From JANRLJ01 sp034437895 (GTDB lineage: Bacteria > Chloroflexota > Anaerolineae > Aggregatilineales > Phototrophicaceae), in the NCBI GenBank assembly GCA_034437895.1, contig DAOTTO010000515.1, positions 1 to 9,962 on the forward strand: DNA of 9,962 nt, written 5' to 3'. This document shows, in pieces, positions 1 to 5,716 of the stretch; position 1 is the first letter of the stretch, and every line of letters begins with the position of its first letter. The position numbers and the translations under genes were made by a program. The notes below the pieces were generated by a model, which was given only the letters and a program-made list of their open reading frames with translations, searched no databases and was not told where the DNA came from.

Positions 1-27
1 CGGGCGAATCATTATCGGTAGTAGCCT

Positions 28-711
28 TTAGAGGCTGTGCAGCCAGTTGAAGGTTTCATCTAAATCCGTGCTGCCAAATGCCAGCGACCCCATCACGACG
101 GTATCCGCACCCGCCGCCCGTAAGTCCGGCACAGTGTTGTTACGAATGCCGCCATCCACGCCGACTTTGATTTTCTCCGTCAGGCCGTGTGTCTTGAGCA
201 TCGTTTGCATCGCTGTGATGCGCGGACAGGCTTGCGAATCCAGCCCCACGCCTTTGATGCCGAGTTTTGTCCCCATCATGACGATCAAATCAAGCTGATC
301 GAAATAAGGCGCGGCGACTTCCGGCGGCGTTTCCAGTTGCAGCGCTAGTCCGGCAGACAGCCCTAACGCACGGATTTTCGCCAGCGCATCCGGCACAAGA
401 GCGCCATTTTCGGCGTGAATTGTGATGAGGTTCGCGCCTGCTTGGGCGAAATCATCCATCAGCGCGGCGGGATGATCTGTCATGAGATGCACATGAAATG
501 GCTTATCCGTCAGCGGACGCAGCGCGGCGACGAGATCAGGGAAAAACAGCAGGCCGGGGACGAAATGCGCGTCCGACACGTCGATATGATAGATGTCCGT
601 GTAGGGATCAATCCGGGCGATGTCGTCCTTGAGGCTGGCGAGTTGCGCCGACCACAGCGAAATTTCGGCCAAGACGCGGTTTTGTGGGAAGGGTGTCCAG
701 AAGTTTGTCAT
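28..711 (-). CDS. Ribulose-phosphate 3-epimerase family protein (atypical)
   Basis: A 227-aa TIM-barrel protein of the ribulose-phosphate 3-epimerase superfamily (COG0036 type); members epimerise C3 of ketose phosphates using two metal-binding aspartates as acid/base. Seen: ISLWSAQ at residues 17-23 matches the family PSILSAD strand; HIDVSDAHFVP at 42-52 supplies the metal ligand H42 and D44; HVHLM at 73-77 supplies H75; GVDGGI at 184-189 supplies the second catalytic aspartate D186. Length is normal. Odd: the family loop NPGFGGQ, which grips the substrate phosphate, is replaced by GTKLGIKGVGLD (147-158). Another pentose or hexose phosphate, for example allulose 6-phosphate, is therefore as likely as ribulose 5-phosphate. 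ATG start at 709-711; no good Shine-Dalgarno is visible. It is divergent from pgmB, which fits a sugar-phosphate role. The family is secure; the exact substrate is not. Confidence 0.85.
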   Translation of the reverse strand: MTNFWTPFPQNRVLAEISLWSAQLASLKDDIARIDPYTDIYHIDVSDAHFVPGLLFFPDLVAALRPLTDKPFHVHLMTDHPAALMDDFAQAGANLITIHAENGALVPDALAKIRALGLSAGLALQLETPPEVAAPYFDQLDLIVMMGTKLGIKGVGLDSQACPRITAMQTMLKTHGLTEKIKVGVDGGIRNNTVPDLRAAGADTVVMGSLAFGSTDLDETFNWLHSL

Positions 712-750
712 TTTAAAAGATGAGGCTCGCTTTCTCTATTTTCCACGCAA

Positions 751-821
751 GTTGTCCCTATCCAAATTTTATCGCTTGGCCTGATCGGTTACAAATAGGT
801 GTAGGCGATTCGTTGTCCCTA
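751..821. repeat. Two direct copies of GTTGTCCCTA
   Basis: GTTGTCCCTA occurs at 751-760 and again at 812-821, 61 bp apart, between the divergent epimerase and pgmB genes. Nine of these bases (TTGTCCCTA) recur as the right arm of the perfect palindrome at 7754-7780. The copies here may be decayed halves of the same dispersed palindrome; this is inference. Confidence 0.45.
766..794 (-). promoter_or_regulatory. Candidate promoter for the epimerase gene
   Basis: On the minus strand, TTGTAA (complement of 789-794) is followed after 17 bp by TAAAAT (complement of 766-771). These match 4 of 6 and 5 of 6 consensus bases. The start of transcription would fall near 759, about 48 nt before the ATG. Prediction by eye only. 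Confidence 0.35.
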
Positions 822-866
822 GACATCGATTTTAAGGTAAACTCATCATCGAAAACCCAATCTGAT

Positions 867-908
867 AACTGGCAGCTAAAAGCTAATCGCCAATAGCTAA
901 GGAGCTAA
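867..908. repeat. AGCTAA heptamer-like short tandem repeat before pgmB
   Basis: AGCTAA appears four times in 35 bp (874-879, 881-886, 895-900, 903-908). A degenerate unit, CGCCAAT, fills the gap at 888-894, so the array is mostly in 7-bp phase. The last copies contain the Shine-Dalgarno AAGGAG (899-904), placed 7 nt before the pgmB ATG. Change in repeat number would therefore alter sequence directly upstream of the ribosome binding site. Confidence 0.6.
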
Positions 909-911
909 CTC

Positions 912-1565
912 ATGGACATCAAAGCTTTTATCTTTGATCTGGACGGCGTGATTACGGATACTGCCGAACTGCACTATCGAGCATGGACACAACTGGCGCA
1001 AGAAGAAGGGCTGACCTTCAGCCGAGAGATTAATGAGCGTTTGCGCGGTGTTACGCGGCGCGTCAGCCTGCAAATTATGCTGGATGAAAGCGGGCGCACG
1101 ATTGATGAAGCGACGGCTGAAATGTGGATGACACGCAAAAATGAGGCTTATCGGGCGACGCTGCACGACCTAACTCCGGCGGATGTGCTGCCGGGTGTGG
1201 CGGAATTTCTGCATGAGGCGCGAGCAGCGGGCCTCAAGATTGGATTAGGCTCCGCCAGTCGCAATGCCCGTGACGTGCTGACCTCGCTGCAACTACTCGA
1301 CGCATTTGATACCATCGGCGACGGCAACAGCGTCGTCAATAGCAAGCCCGCGCCGGACTTATTCGTCTGGGTAGCCGGCGCATTAGGCGTTTCTCCGGCG
1401 GTAGGCGTGGTTTTTGAGGATGCGGAAGCTGGTGTCGAAGCAGCCCTAGCTGGAGGATTCCGCGTCGTAGGGCTTGGTACAGCCAACGTCGAGAAAGCCC
1501 ATTTGGTCGCCTCTGGCATTGCCAGCTTGACCGTCGCGGAAATCTTACACCGCCTAAGTGAGTGA
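912..1565 (+). CDS. pgmB: Beta-phosphoglucomutase (HAD superfamily)
   Basis: A 217-aa cytoplasmic HAD-family protein that interconverts beta-glucose 1-phosphate and glucose 6-phosphate, usually after maltose or trehalose phosphorolysis. Seen: motif I FDLDGVITDT (8-17) with nucleophile D9 and acid/base D11; H21 in the hinge; GVTRRVSL (46-53) with R49, the cap-domain phosphate contact; motif II GSASRN (113-118) with S114; motif III K145 in NSKPAPD; motif IV E169-D170 for Mg2+. R49, S114, K145, E169 and D170 fall at practically the same numbers as in the Lactococcus lactis enzyme, and the length fits. The start is ATG 912 with AAGGAG 7 nt upstream. No partner phosphorylase lies in the window. 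The divergent epimerase gene is the nearest sugar-phosphate neighbour. A generic HAD phosphatase is the weaker alternative. Confidence 0.9.
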   Translation: MDIKAFIFDLDGVITDTAELHYRAWTQLAQEEGLTFSREINERLRGVTRRVSLQIMLDESGRTIDEATAEMWMTRKNEAYRATLHDLTPADVLPGVAEFLHEARAAGLKIGLGSASRNARDVLTSLQLLDAFDTIGDGNSVVNSKPAPDLFVWVAGALGVSPAVGVVFEDAEAGVEAALAGGFRVVGLGTANVEKAHLVASGIASLTVAEILHRLSE

Positions 1566-1590
1566 CCTAGATTCAAAGACCAAAAATAAA

Positions 1591-1626
1591 CGCTCATATC
1601 TGCCAAGAGCGATCAATAGGTCGCTC
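1591..1626 (+). terminator. Weak hairpin(s) after pgmB, possible terminator
   Basis: GAGCGA (1607-1612) pairs with TCGCTC (1621-1626) over an 8-nt loop, about 40 nt past the pgmB stop. Only a loose AATTTT follows, about 11 nt later, so this is not a textbook terminator. GAGCG (1607-1611) could instead pair with the upstream CGCTC (1591-1595), which gives two mutually exclusive stems. Confidence 0.3.
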
Positions 1627-1671
1627 CTGACAACTAATTTTGAGAATAGTGGGAAATTTCACCATCAGACA

Positions 1672-1699
1672 TTGACAAAAAACGCAAATGGCGTATAAA
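1672..1699 (+). promoter_or_regulatory. Sigma70-type promoter of glnA
   Basis: TTGACA (1672-1677, perfect -35) and TATAAA (1694-1699, 5 of 6) are separated by 16 bp. This is the best promoter in the window. Transcription should begin near 1706. A small palindrome, ACGC (1682-1685) with GCGT (1691-1694), fills the spacer and could be part of an operator. No sigma54 (GG/GC) signature was seen. Confidence 0.65.
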
Positions 1700-1705
1700 C
1701 TTAGC

Positions 1706-1735
1706 GTCTTCATCCTTTTAGCTCTTGATGAAGGC
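1706..1735 (+). promoter_or_regulatory. 5' leader hairpin holding the glnA ribosome binding site
   Basis: CTTCATC (1708-1714) is perfectly complementary to GATGAAG (1727-1733). A U-G pair and a G-C pair extend the stem to 9 bp around a 12-nt loop. The predicted transcript starts at about 1706, at the base of the stem. The likely Shine-Dalgarno GAAGG (1730-1734, 9 nt before ATG 1744) lies in the 3' arm, so folding would hide it. This suggests translational control or simply a protective 5' stem. Confidence 0.45.
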
Positions 1736-1743
1736 TTAGCATT

Positions 1744-3165
1744 ATGACCCCTATACTCCGCAACTTTTTAGAAATTCCATACGATCAGCTGGAAGAACTC
1801 AATCTTGAGGCGAAAAGCAAACGTCTCAACCGCACCCCACTGGATACGCTGCGTGAAGAACGTATGCGCTATCTCACCGATGAAAAACGCATCAAAGCCG
1901 TGACTGTGTGCTTCACCGACCTGGAAGGCCGCTTGCATATGCTGGATTACGACAAGAAATTCTTGGTGAAATCGGCGGATAATCTCACGTTTGATGGGTC
2001 ATCGGTGCGCGGTTTTTCCCAACAGTCTGAGTCGGATTTGCGTTTAAGCATCGACTGGTCAGCCTTTTATTGGCTGCCTTCCGATATTTTTGGACCCGGC
2101 AAAGTGTTGGTGTTTGGGGAAGTGTTGGAGCGTGATGGGAATGCGTATCCGGCTGATCTACGCTCGATCTTGAAGCAGTACAGCGCCGATCAATATGAAA
2201 AGAATGGTTACACCTTCAACCTCTCCAACGAAATTGAAGGTTTCGTCTTCCGGGGCCGTCACGCTGAACAACGCTATATCGAAGGGGAAGAATTCGAGTT
2301 CGTCTCCACTGGCGGGTATTATCACTCGCTTCCGGGCGATGTTTTGCGCTCCTTTATTGATCGCGCCGCAGAAGTGCAGCGGGCAATGGGCTTTGCCAAC
2401 GAAAAAGACCATCCTGAAGTTGCGCCTTCGCAGTTTGAAATGAATTATTCCTACGCGGAAGCCGTCGTCGCAGCCGATCAAGTGCAGTTGTATAAATTGA
2501 TCGCTCGTCAGGTTGCACAGCAAGGGGATTTAACCGCCAGCTTCTTGCCCAAACCCGTCACCGGGGTTAATGGCAGCGGGATGCACACCAATATGTCCAT
2601 TTCTAGCAAAGATGCCAACCTGTTCTATCAAGCTGATGGTAAAGACGGCATTTCACCTTTCGCGTGGGATTTTGTGCAGCGTATTTTGAGTGCTGGACGT
2701 GAAATTTGCCTGGTGCTGAATCCAAGCGTGAATGCCTATCGCCGCCTCGACCCACACTACGAAGCCCCCAACCAGATTAAAGCGTCAGCGATTGATCGCG
2801 GCAGCATGGTGCGTATCCCGATTGGCAATGCGCGTTCTGCCCGTGTGGAAGTGCGCTCTATCGCGCCTGATGTGAACCCCTATATGGCCGTCTACACCTT
2901 GTTCCGCACCGGGCTTGAAGGCACGATTAACGCCAACCTAGACCCTGATGCCATTCTCCCCGATAACATCTACGATGCCATCGAAGACTTCCAACAAGGC
3001 AGTTTTGTCCAATCTTTGATCGGAAGCGAAATTTGTGACCGTTATGCCATATTAAAACGCGCTTCGGCGGAGCGCTGCCCGCGTCTGCTCGGCAGTCGCA
3101 TTAAGGCTGCCGAAATTCAGTTCCACCACGAAGTCACTAACCAGTATTTCTGGAATCAATTCTAA
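1744..3165 (+). CDS. glnA: Glutamine synthetase, type I
   Basis: A 473-aa cytoplasmic enzyme that makes glutamine from glutamate, ammonia and ATP; type I enzymes form dodecamers. N-terminal beta-grasp about 45-130, catalytic domain about 135-473. Seen: FDGSSVRGF (83-91, D84 and S87 of the intersubunit active site); metal ligands E163 and E165 in NEIEGF; HPEVAPSQFEM (223-233, E225 and E232); NGSGMH (276-281, metal ligand H281); AYRRLDPHYEAP (331-342, R334 and flap E340); R352 and R357; RVEVRS (367-372, E369 and R371). N276, E340 and the arginines support real ligase activity. Y410 in DNIYD lies where enteric enzymes are adenylylated, but the flanking residues do not match well. Odd: HPEVAPSQ replaces the usual HHEVAPGQ, and FGEV replaces CDV, so this is a divergent clade. 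It has its own promoter and a 10-bp stem after the stop, so it is probably monocistronic. Confidence 0.92.
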   Translation: MTPILRNFLEIPYDQLEELNLEAKSKRLNRTPLDTLREERMRYLTDEKRIKAVTVCFTDLEGRLHMLDYDKKFLVKSADNLTFDGSSVRGFSQQSESDLRLSIDWSAFYWLPSDIFGPGKVLVFGEVLERDGNAYPADLRSILKQYSADQYEKNGYTFNLSNEIEGFVFRGRHAEQRYIEGEEFEFVSTGGYYHSLPGDVLRSFIDRAAEVQRAMGFANEKDHPEVAPSQFEMNYSYAEAVVAADQVQLYKLIARQVAQQGDLTASFLPKPVTGVNGSGMHTNMSISSKDANLFYQADGKDGISPFAWDFVQRILSAGREICLVLNPSVNAYRRLDPHYEAPNQIKASAIDRGSMVRIPIGNARSARVEVRSIAPDVNPYMAVYTLFRTGLEGTINANLDPDAILPDNIYDAIEDFQQGSFVQSLIGSEICDRYAILKRASAERCPRLLGSRIKAAEIQFHHEVTNQYFWNQF

Positions 3166-3177
3166 GGCTCTTGTGTG

Positions 3178-3206
3178 GGGCGTTTAGCATTTTTTACTAA
3201 ACGCCC
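3178..3206. terminator. Strong stem-loop between convergent glnA and DUF gene
   Basis: GGGCGTTTAG (3178-3187) pairs perfectly with CTAAACGCCC (3197-3206) around a 9-nt loop, 12 nt past the glnA stop. The T-run lies in the loop rather than after the stem, and TTCCTT follows on the plus strand. Its place between two convergent genes suggests a shared bidirectional terminator. Confidence 0.7.
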
Positions 3207-3219
3207 TTCCTTGTCCGAG

Positions 3220-4056
3220 TTAGGGAATATCGCCGCCGAACTCTGCCAAGCGTGCCGATACATCCACATTGAACACAACCTGCTCAACTTCCCAAGTTGC
3301 CCAAGGGGTGTCATCATTCCATTGGGTTTGTGCGCGTACCGGCACGCGCTTCCCATCCACCATGCCCCATTCGAGGATACGGTTGCGCCAGTGCCAACGC
3401 TCGGCCTGCGATTCGTTTTGATAGCGCATCGTTTCGATTTCGGTCATCAGGCCGCTTTCGGCATCAAAGCGCACGGTAAAAGCCTCATCATCATTAAGAC
3501 CTGGCAGGTATAATCTGGCGGTGGTCGCGTCCACCGCTTCCCAGCGCACATGGGTATCGGTCAGCACAATTGACGGCACCCATGCCAGCACCTCCGACCA
3601 ATATCCCTGAATGCCGGCACGGTTCGTATGCGGTGCGTCTTCAACCCGCCCCAAAACCGATAAATCAAGCGTTACATGACCCTCGAGGTTGCGTTCATGA
3701 ATACGCATAAACGGCAGCGTAAACCATGTGACTTGGATGTCGTGATAATGGCTGCTGCGTGTGGCATCATAATAAAAGCGGAAGCGGGTAGGCATCGGAA
3801 AGCCAACCGGCGCTAATTGCGCCTGTCCCAAGACCATCGCTGAGCGCACATTCGGCAGCGACTCTCCGAACATGAGTCGGGCGAAACGTTGAACTGGCGC
3901 AGGGAGATCGCTGGGGAGCGGACTCCTGCTTGGGTCGGCACCGGGGGCAACCACAGCAAAACTTGTGGCTTTGACCTGCAAGCCAAGCCAGCCACTCACG
4001 AATAAGAAGACAACAAGAGAAGCAAGGACAGCGAGGATACGGATGAGCATACGCAT
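3220..4056 (-). CDS. Membrane-anchored protein, DUF6544/DUF6920-like
   Basis: Function unknown. The chosen start gives 278 aa: ATG at 4054-4056 with GAAAGG (complement of 4063-4068) well placed upstream. A longer in-frame start at 4092 would add 12 residues but has no ribosome binding site. Residues about 3-27 form one hydrophobic segment, so the protein is likely a membrane anchor or uncleaved signal with the rest outside the cytoplasm. After it come LPAPVQRFARLMFGESLP, a beta-rich core with several Trp/Tyr, and GIQGYWSEVLAWVPS. This LP-PV-R-(Y/F) start plus a (L/G)-x-G-Y-x-(S/A)-E-x-x-W-(V/F)-P block is what I recall from the DUF6544/DUF6920-type families; that assignment is from memory. 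There is no catalytic motif. It stands alone, convergent with glnA, with palindromes upstream. Confidence 0.7.
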   Translation of the reverse strand: MRMLIRILAVLASLVVFLFVSGWLGLQVKATSFAVVAPGADPSRSPLPSDLPAPVQRFARLMFGESLPNVRSAMVLGQAQLAPVGFPMPTRFRFYYDATRSSHYHDIQVTWFTLPFMRIHERNLEGHVTLDLSVLGRVEDAPHTNRAGIQGYWSEVLAWVPSIVLTDTHVRWEAVDATTARLYLPGLNDDEAFTVRFDAESGLMTEIETMRYQNESQAERWHWRNRILEWGMVDGKRVPVRAQTQWNDDTPWATWEVEQVVFNVDVSARLAEFGGDIP

Positions 4057-4079
4057 AATGTGCCTTTCGTGTACAACGA

Positions 4080-4098
4080 GGCCAATTGACAACCGGCC
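4080..4098. promoter_or_regulatory. Imperfect 19-bp palindrome upstream of the DUF gene
   Basis: On the plus strand GGCCAATTG (4080-4088) and CAACCGGCC (4090-4098) are inverted repeats with 7 of 9 matches. In the minus-strand transcript the mismatches become G-U pairs. It begins about 11 nt upstream of the GAAAGG ribosome binding site of the 3220-4056 gene, where an operator or leader stem would act. Confidence 0.3.
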
Positions 4099-4253
4099 TG
4101 TGTTTTACGAGGGCTATATGAGGGAGATACAGGCGGTTGCCGACATCTTTAGCGTAAACTAGTTGCCACCTATAAACACCTGCCATCTTGTACATTTTGC
4201 AGATGCGCTTTGTCACATTGATTCGGGGATTGTCCGAAATAGGGGCGCATTTA

Positions 4254-4288
4254 TAAGGAGTAACACGCAGGTCACTCCTTACACGCAG
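4254..4288. repeat. 8-bp perfect inverted repeat interlaced with a direct repeat
   Basis: TAAGGAGT (4254-4261) and ACTCCTTA (4274-4281) are perfect inverted repeats separated by 12 bp. ACACGCAG occurs at 4263-4270 and 4281-4288, 18 bp apart, interlaced with the first pair. No gene begins close downstream on the plus strand, so the AAGGAG is not a ribosome binding site. It may be a protein-binding site or a small mobile-element footprint. Confidence 0.45.
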
Positions 4289-4352
4289 CAAAGCCGTAAT
4301 TTTTTCATAAGCAGAAAGCAATCAACCAACTGCAAAAGATCATTCAGCGGTA

Positions 4353-4370
4353 AGCGCTATAGGCGGCGCT
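4353..4370 (-). terminator. Weak hairpin after the Dabb gene
   Basis: AGCGCT (4353-4358) and GGCGCT (4365-4370) can pair over a 6-nt loop, with one weak pair, 3 nt beyond the stop of the minus-strand gene at 4374. A T-rich run (ATCTTTT in the transcript) appears only about 10 nt later. It is a possible terminator of the right-hand operon and is not secure. Confidence 0.3.
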
Positions 4371-4373
4371 GGT

Positions 4374-4670
4374 TTAGCCTTCACTGACAATATCATAGAA
4401 AGAGGCAGACATGGTACTCATGTCGATGAAGGACATAAATTTTTGAGAGACATCGCTGGTGTCCGATCTTCCCGCAGCGTGTGCAGTTTCCATATCGGTG
4501 TATCGAAGCACCAATACCCAGTCACCTTCCGAGGAATGGGTTGCTTCGCGGCGCACCAATCCGGGCAGTTTAGGTGCTACTTCGCGCTGAAAACGCTCAT
4601 TTAACGCACGGAATTCGTTCTCGTCCACACCATCGTTCAAACGGAAGCGTACAATTTGAATAGTTGCCAT
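4374..4670 (-). CDS. Small dimeric alpha/beta-barrel (Dabb/ABM-like) protein
   Basis: A 98-aa protein starting at ATG 4668-4670, with an AAAGGGA Shine-Dalgarno about 8 nt upstream. A longer open frame to 4865 exists, but it overlaps the AraC gene and its extra part is not protein-like. Pattern seen: strand TIQIVRFRL (3-11), a helix about 16-34, strand GLVRREATH, strand DWVLVLRYTD, a helix with METAHAAG, then a final strand ASFYDIV. This beta-alpha-beta-beta-alpha-beta order at about 95 aa is that of dimeric ferredoxin-like barrels (stress-responsive Dabb, ABM monooxygenase, EthD). Family members bind small hydrophobic or aromatic ligands, some as monooxygenases or cyclases. No catalytic residue can be named here. 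It follows an AraC-type regulator by 106 nt, and that gap holds candidate regulator half-sites, so it may be the regulator's target. Fold likely, function unknown. Confidence 0.7.
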   Translation of the reverse strand: MATIQIVRFRLNDGVDENEFRALNERFQREVAPKLPGLVRREATHSSEGDWVLVLRYTDMETAHAAGRSDTSDVSQKFMSFIDMSTMSASFYDIVSEG

Positions 4671-4707
4671 GTGAAATTTCCCTTTCATAAATGCCAATAA
4701 CATCTTA

Positions 4708-4764
4708 AGAATAAGGGTTTCCACACAGGCACAAAAGGTAAATGTAGGCTTTAAAATGGTAAAT
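4708..4764 (-). promoter_or_regulatory. Candidate AraC-type activated promoter of the Dabb gene
   Basis: GGTAAAT occurs at 4737-4743 and 4758-4764, exactly 21 bp (two helical turns) apart and in the same orientation. A weak minus-strand promoter lies just downstream: TTGTGC (complement of 4729-4734), a 15-bp spacer and TATTCT (complement of 4708-4713). The proximal half-site is 2 bp from the -35. Direct half-sites 21 bp apart that abut a poor -35 are typical of AraC-family activation. Confidence 0.4.
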
Positions 4765-4776
4765 CTGAGACTTGTT

Positions 4777-5703
4777 CTAGGAATGACTAAAGTAATCGCG
4801 GAACATCGTGGGAGTTTGGCGGGTATAACGCTTGAAGAATTTGACCAAATTGGTGGGTTCATCAAAGCCCGTCGTTTCGGCGATCTCTTTGATGGACAGA
4901 CTGGTATGCGAGAGCAGGCGTTTTATTTCCAGCAGGACGCGCTCATCAATAAAGGATTTTGCGCCTTTGTTGAGGACGACTTTAGTCAATTGATTCAATT
5001 TTTTGGGCGAATAGCCTAGTGCGTAGGCGTAATCTTTGACGTTGCGTGTGCGCGAGTAATCATGCTCAACACGCTCTTTAAACCGCACAAAATCCGAGTA
5101 GTGGGTAAGCACCGTCGGCAGCGCTTCCGCACATTTCAGCCGTTCCGCCCGCAGCAAAATTGTCCGCAGCAAATTCCGTAGAATCTCCTGCCGGAAAGCA
5201 TCGGGAACGCTTTGCCCAAATTCCTCTTTTATCTCCTGAAAGAGCAGACAAAAACGCTCATAATCCTGATCGCTGAGCGTCAGCATCGGTGATTGCAGTG
5301 AATAGTCAAGAATGCGATAACTTTCCAGAAGTTCCCGATCTTGAGCGCTCTTATATAAAAACTCTTTGGAAAAAGCGATGACCAGCCCATCGTTTTCTAA
5401 GTCAATCTGCCATTGATGCACCTGATTTTGCGCGATGAACAGCAGCGTTTTTTCTTGATAGGGGTACGTCTGGAAATCGACAAAATGCTGTCCATGACCT
5501 TTCGTGAAAAGCACCACCATGTAGGAGTGGAGGCGCTGAGGTATATCAAATGAATAGTCTGTTCCTCTCCGGCTGAAAATGCTCTGGAGCGGGAGAAGCA
5601 TACATTCCACAGGCATATTCGGCTGCGGAAAAGGATGCACTTCAAGAATCGTTTCCGTCACACCAATGATCCTCAGAACATCTGGATTTTTATGACTTTG
5701 CAC
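4777..5703 (-). CDS. AraC-family transcriptional regulator
   Basis: A 308-aa one-component regulator. The N-terminal part (about 40-120) has the look of a cupin-like ligand-binding domain (HSYMVVLFTKGHGQHFVDF, then AQNQVHQWQI). The C-terminal AraC domain has two helix-turn-helix units, about 219-245 (RNVKDYAYALGYSPKKLNQL) and 269-304 (SIKEIAETTGF, then NLVKFFKRYTRQTP and FRDY). The second is the conserved family signature. The likely start is GTG at 5701-5703, since an in-frame stop lies at 5707-5709. A downstream GTG at 5659-5661 with GAGG upstream is an alternative. It lies 13 nt after the OppC-like permease gene and is probably co-transcribed with the transporter, so the imported compound or its product may be the effector. 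This inference about its ligand is untested. Confidence 0.9.
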   Translation of the reverse strand: MQSHKNPDVLRIIGVTETILEVHPFPQPNMPVECMLLPLQSIFSRRGTDYSFDIPQRLHSYMVVLFTKGHGQHFVDFQTYPYQEKTLLFIAQNQVHQWQIDLENDGLVIAFSKEFLYKSAQDRELLESYRILDYSLQSPMLTLSDQDYERFCLLFQEIKEEFGQSVPDAFRQEILRNLLRTILLRAERLKCAEALPTVLTHYSDFVRFKERVEHDYSRTRNVKDYAYALGYSPKKLNQLTKVVLNKGAKSFIDERVLLEIKRLLSHTSLSIKEIAETTGFDEPTNLVKFFKRYTRQTPTMFRDYFSHS

Positions 5704-5716
5704 CGCTTAACCGCGA

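Larger units (their letters stand above)
4057..4373. other. Gene-free stretch of 317 bp
   Basis: No convincing coding region is present on either strand: open frames here lack homology-like composition and ribosome binding sites. It holds the two palindromes listed separately (4080-4098, 4254-4288) and a weak hairpin at 4353-4370. I could not place a clear promoter for the DUF gene. No tRNA or structured RNA was recognised. Confidence 0.5.

Noticed and set aside
1148..1606. Open frame on the minus strand of 152 codons across pgmB
   Set aside because: Antisense shadow of pgmB; composition rich in Ser/Ala/Pro/Thr with no motif.
1700..1743. Glutamine riboswitch (glnA RNA motif) before glnA
   Set aside because: The leader is under 40 nt and forms one simple stem. 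The conserved three-helix junction of that motif is not present.
2158..2523. Open frame on the minus strand within glnA
   Set aside because: Antisense shadow; glnA catalytic motifs are intact in the other strand over the same bases.
4163..4387. Possible small plus-strand gene of 74 codons
   Set aside because: No ribosome binding site, no recognisable fold, and it runs antisense into the end of the Dabb gene.
4671..4865. N-terminal extension of the Dabb protein by 65 residues
   Set aside because: It overlaps the AraC coding end, lacks a ribosome binding site and looks like antisense-quality protein; ATG at 4668-4670 has a good Shine-Dalgarno.
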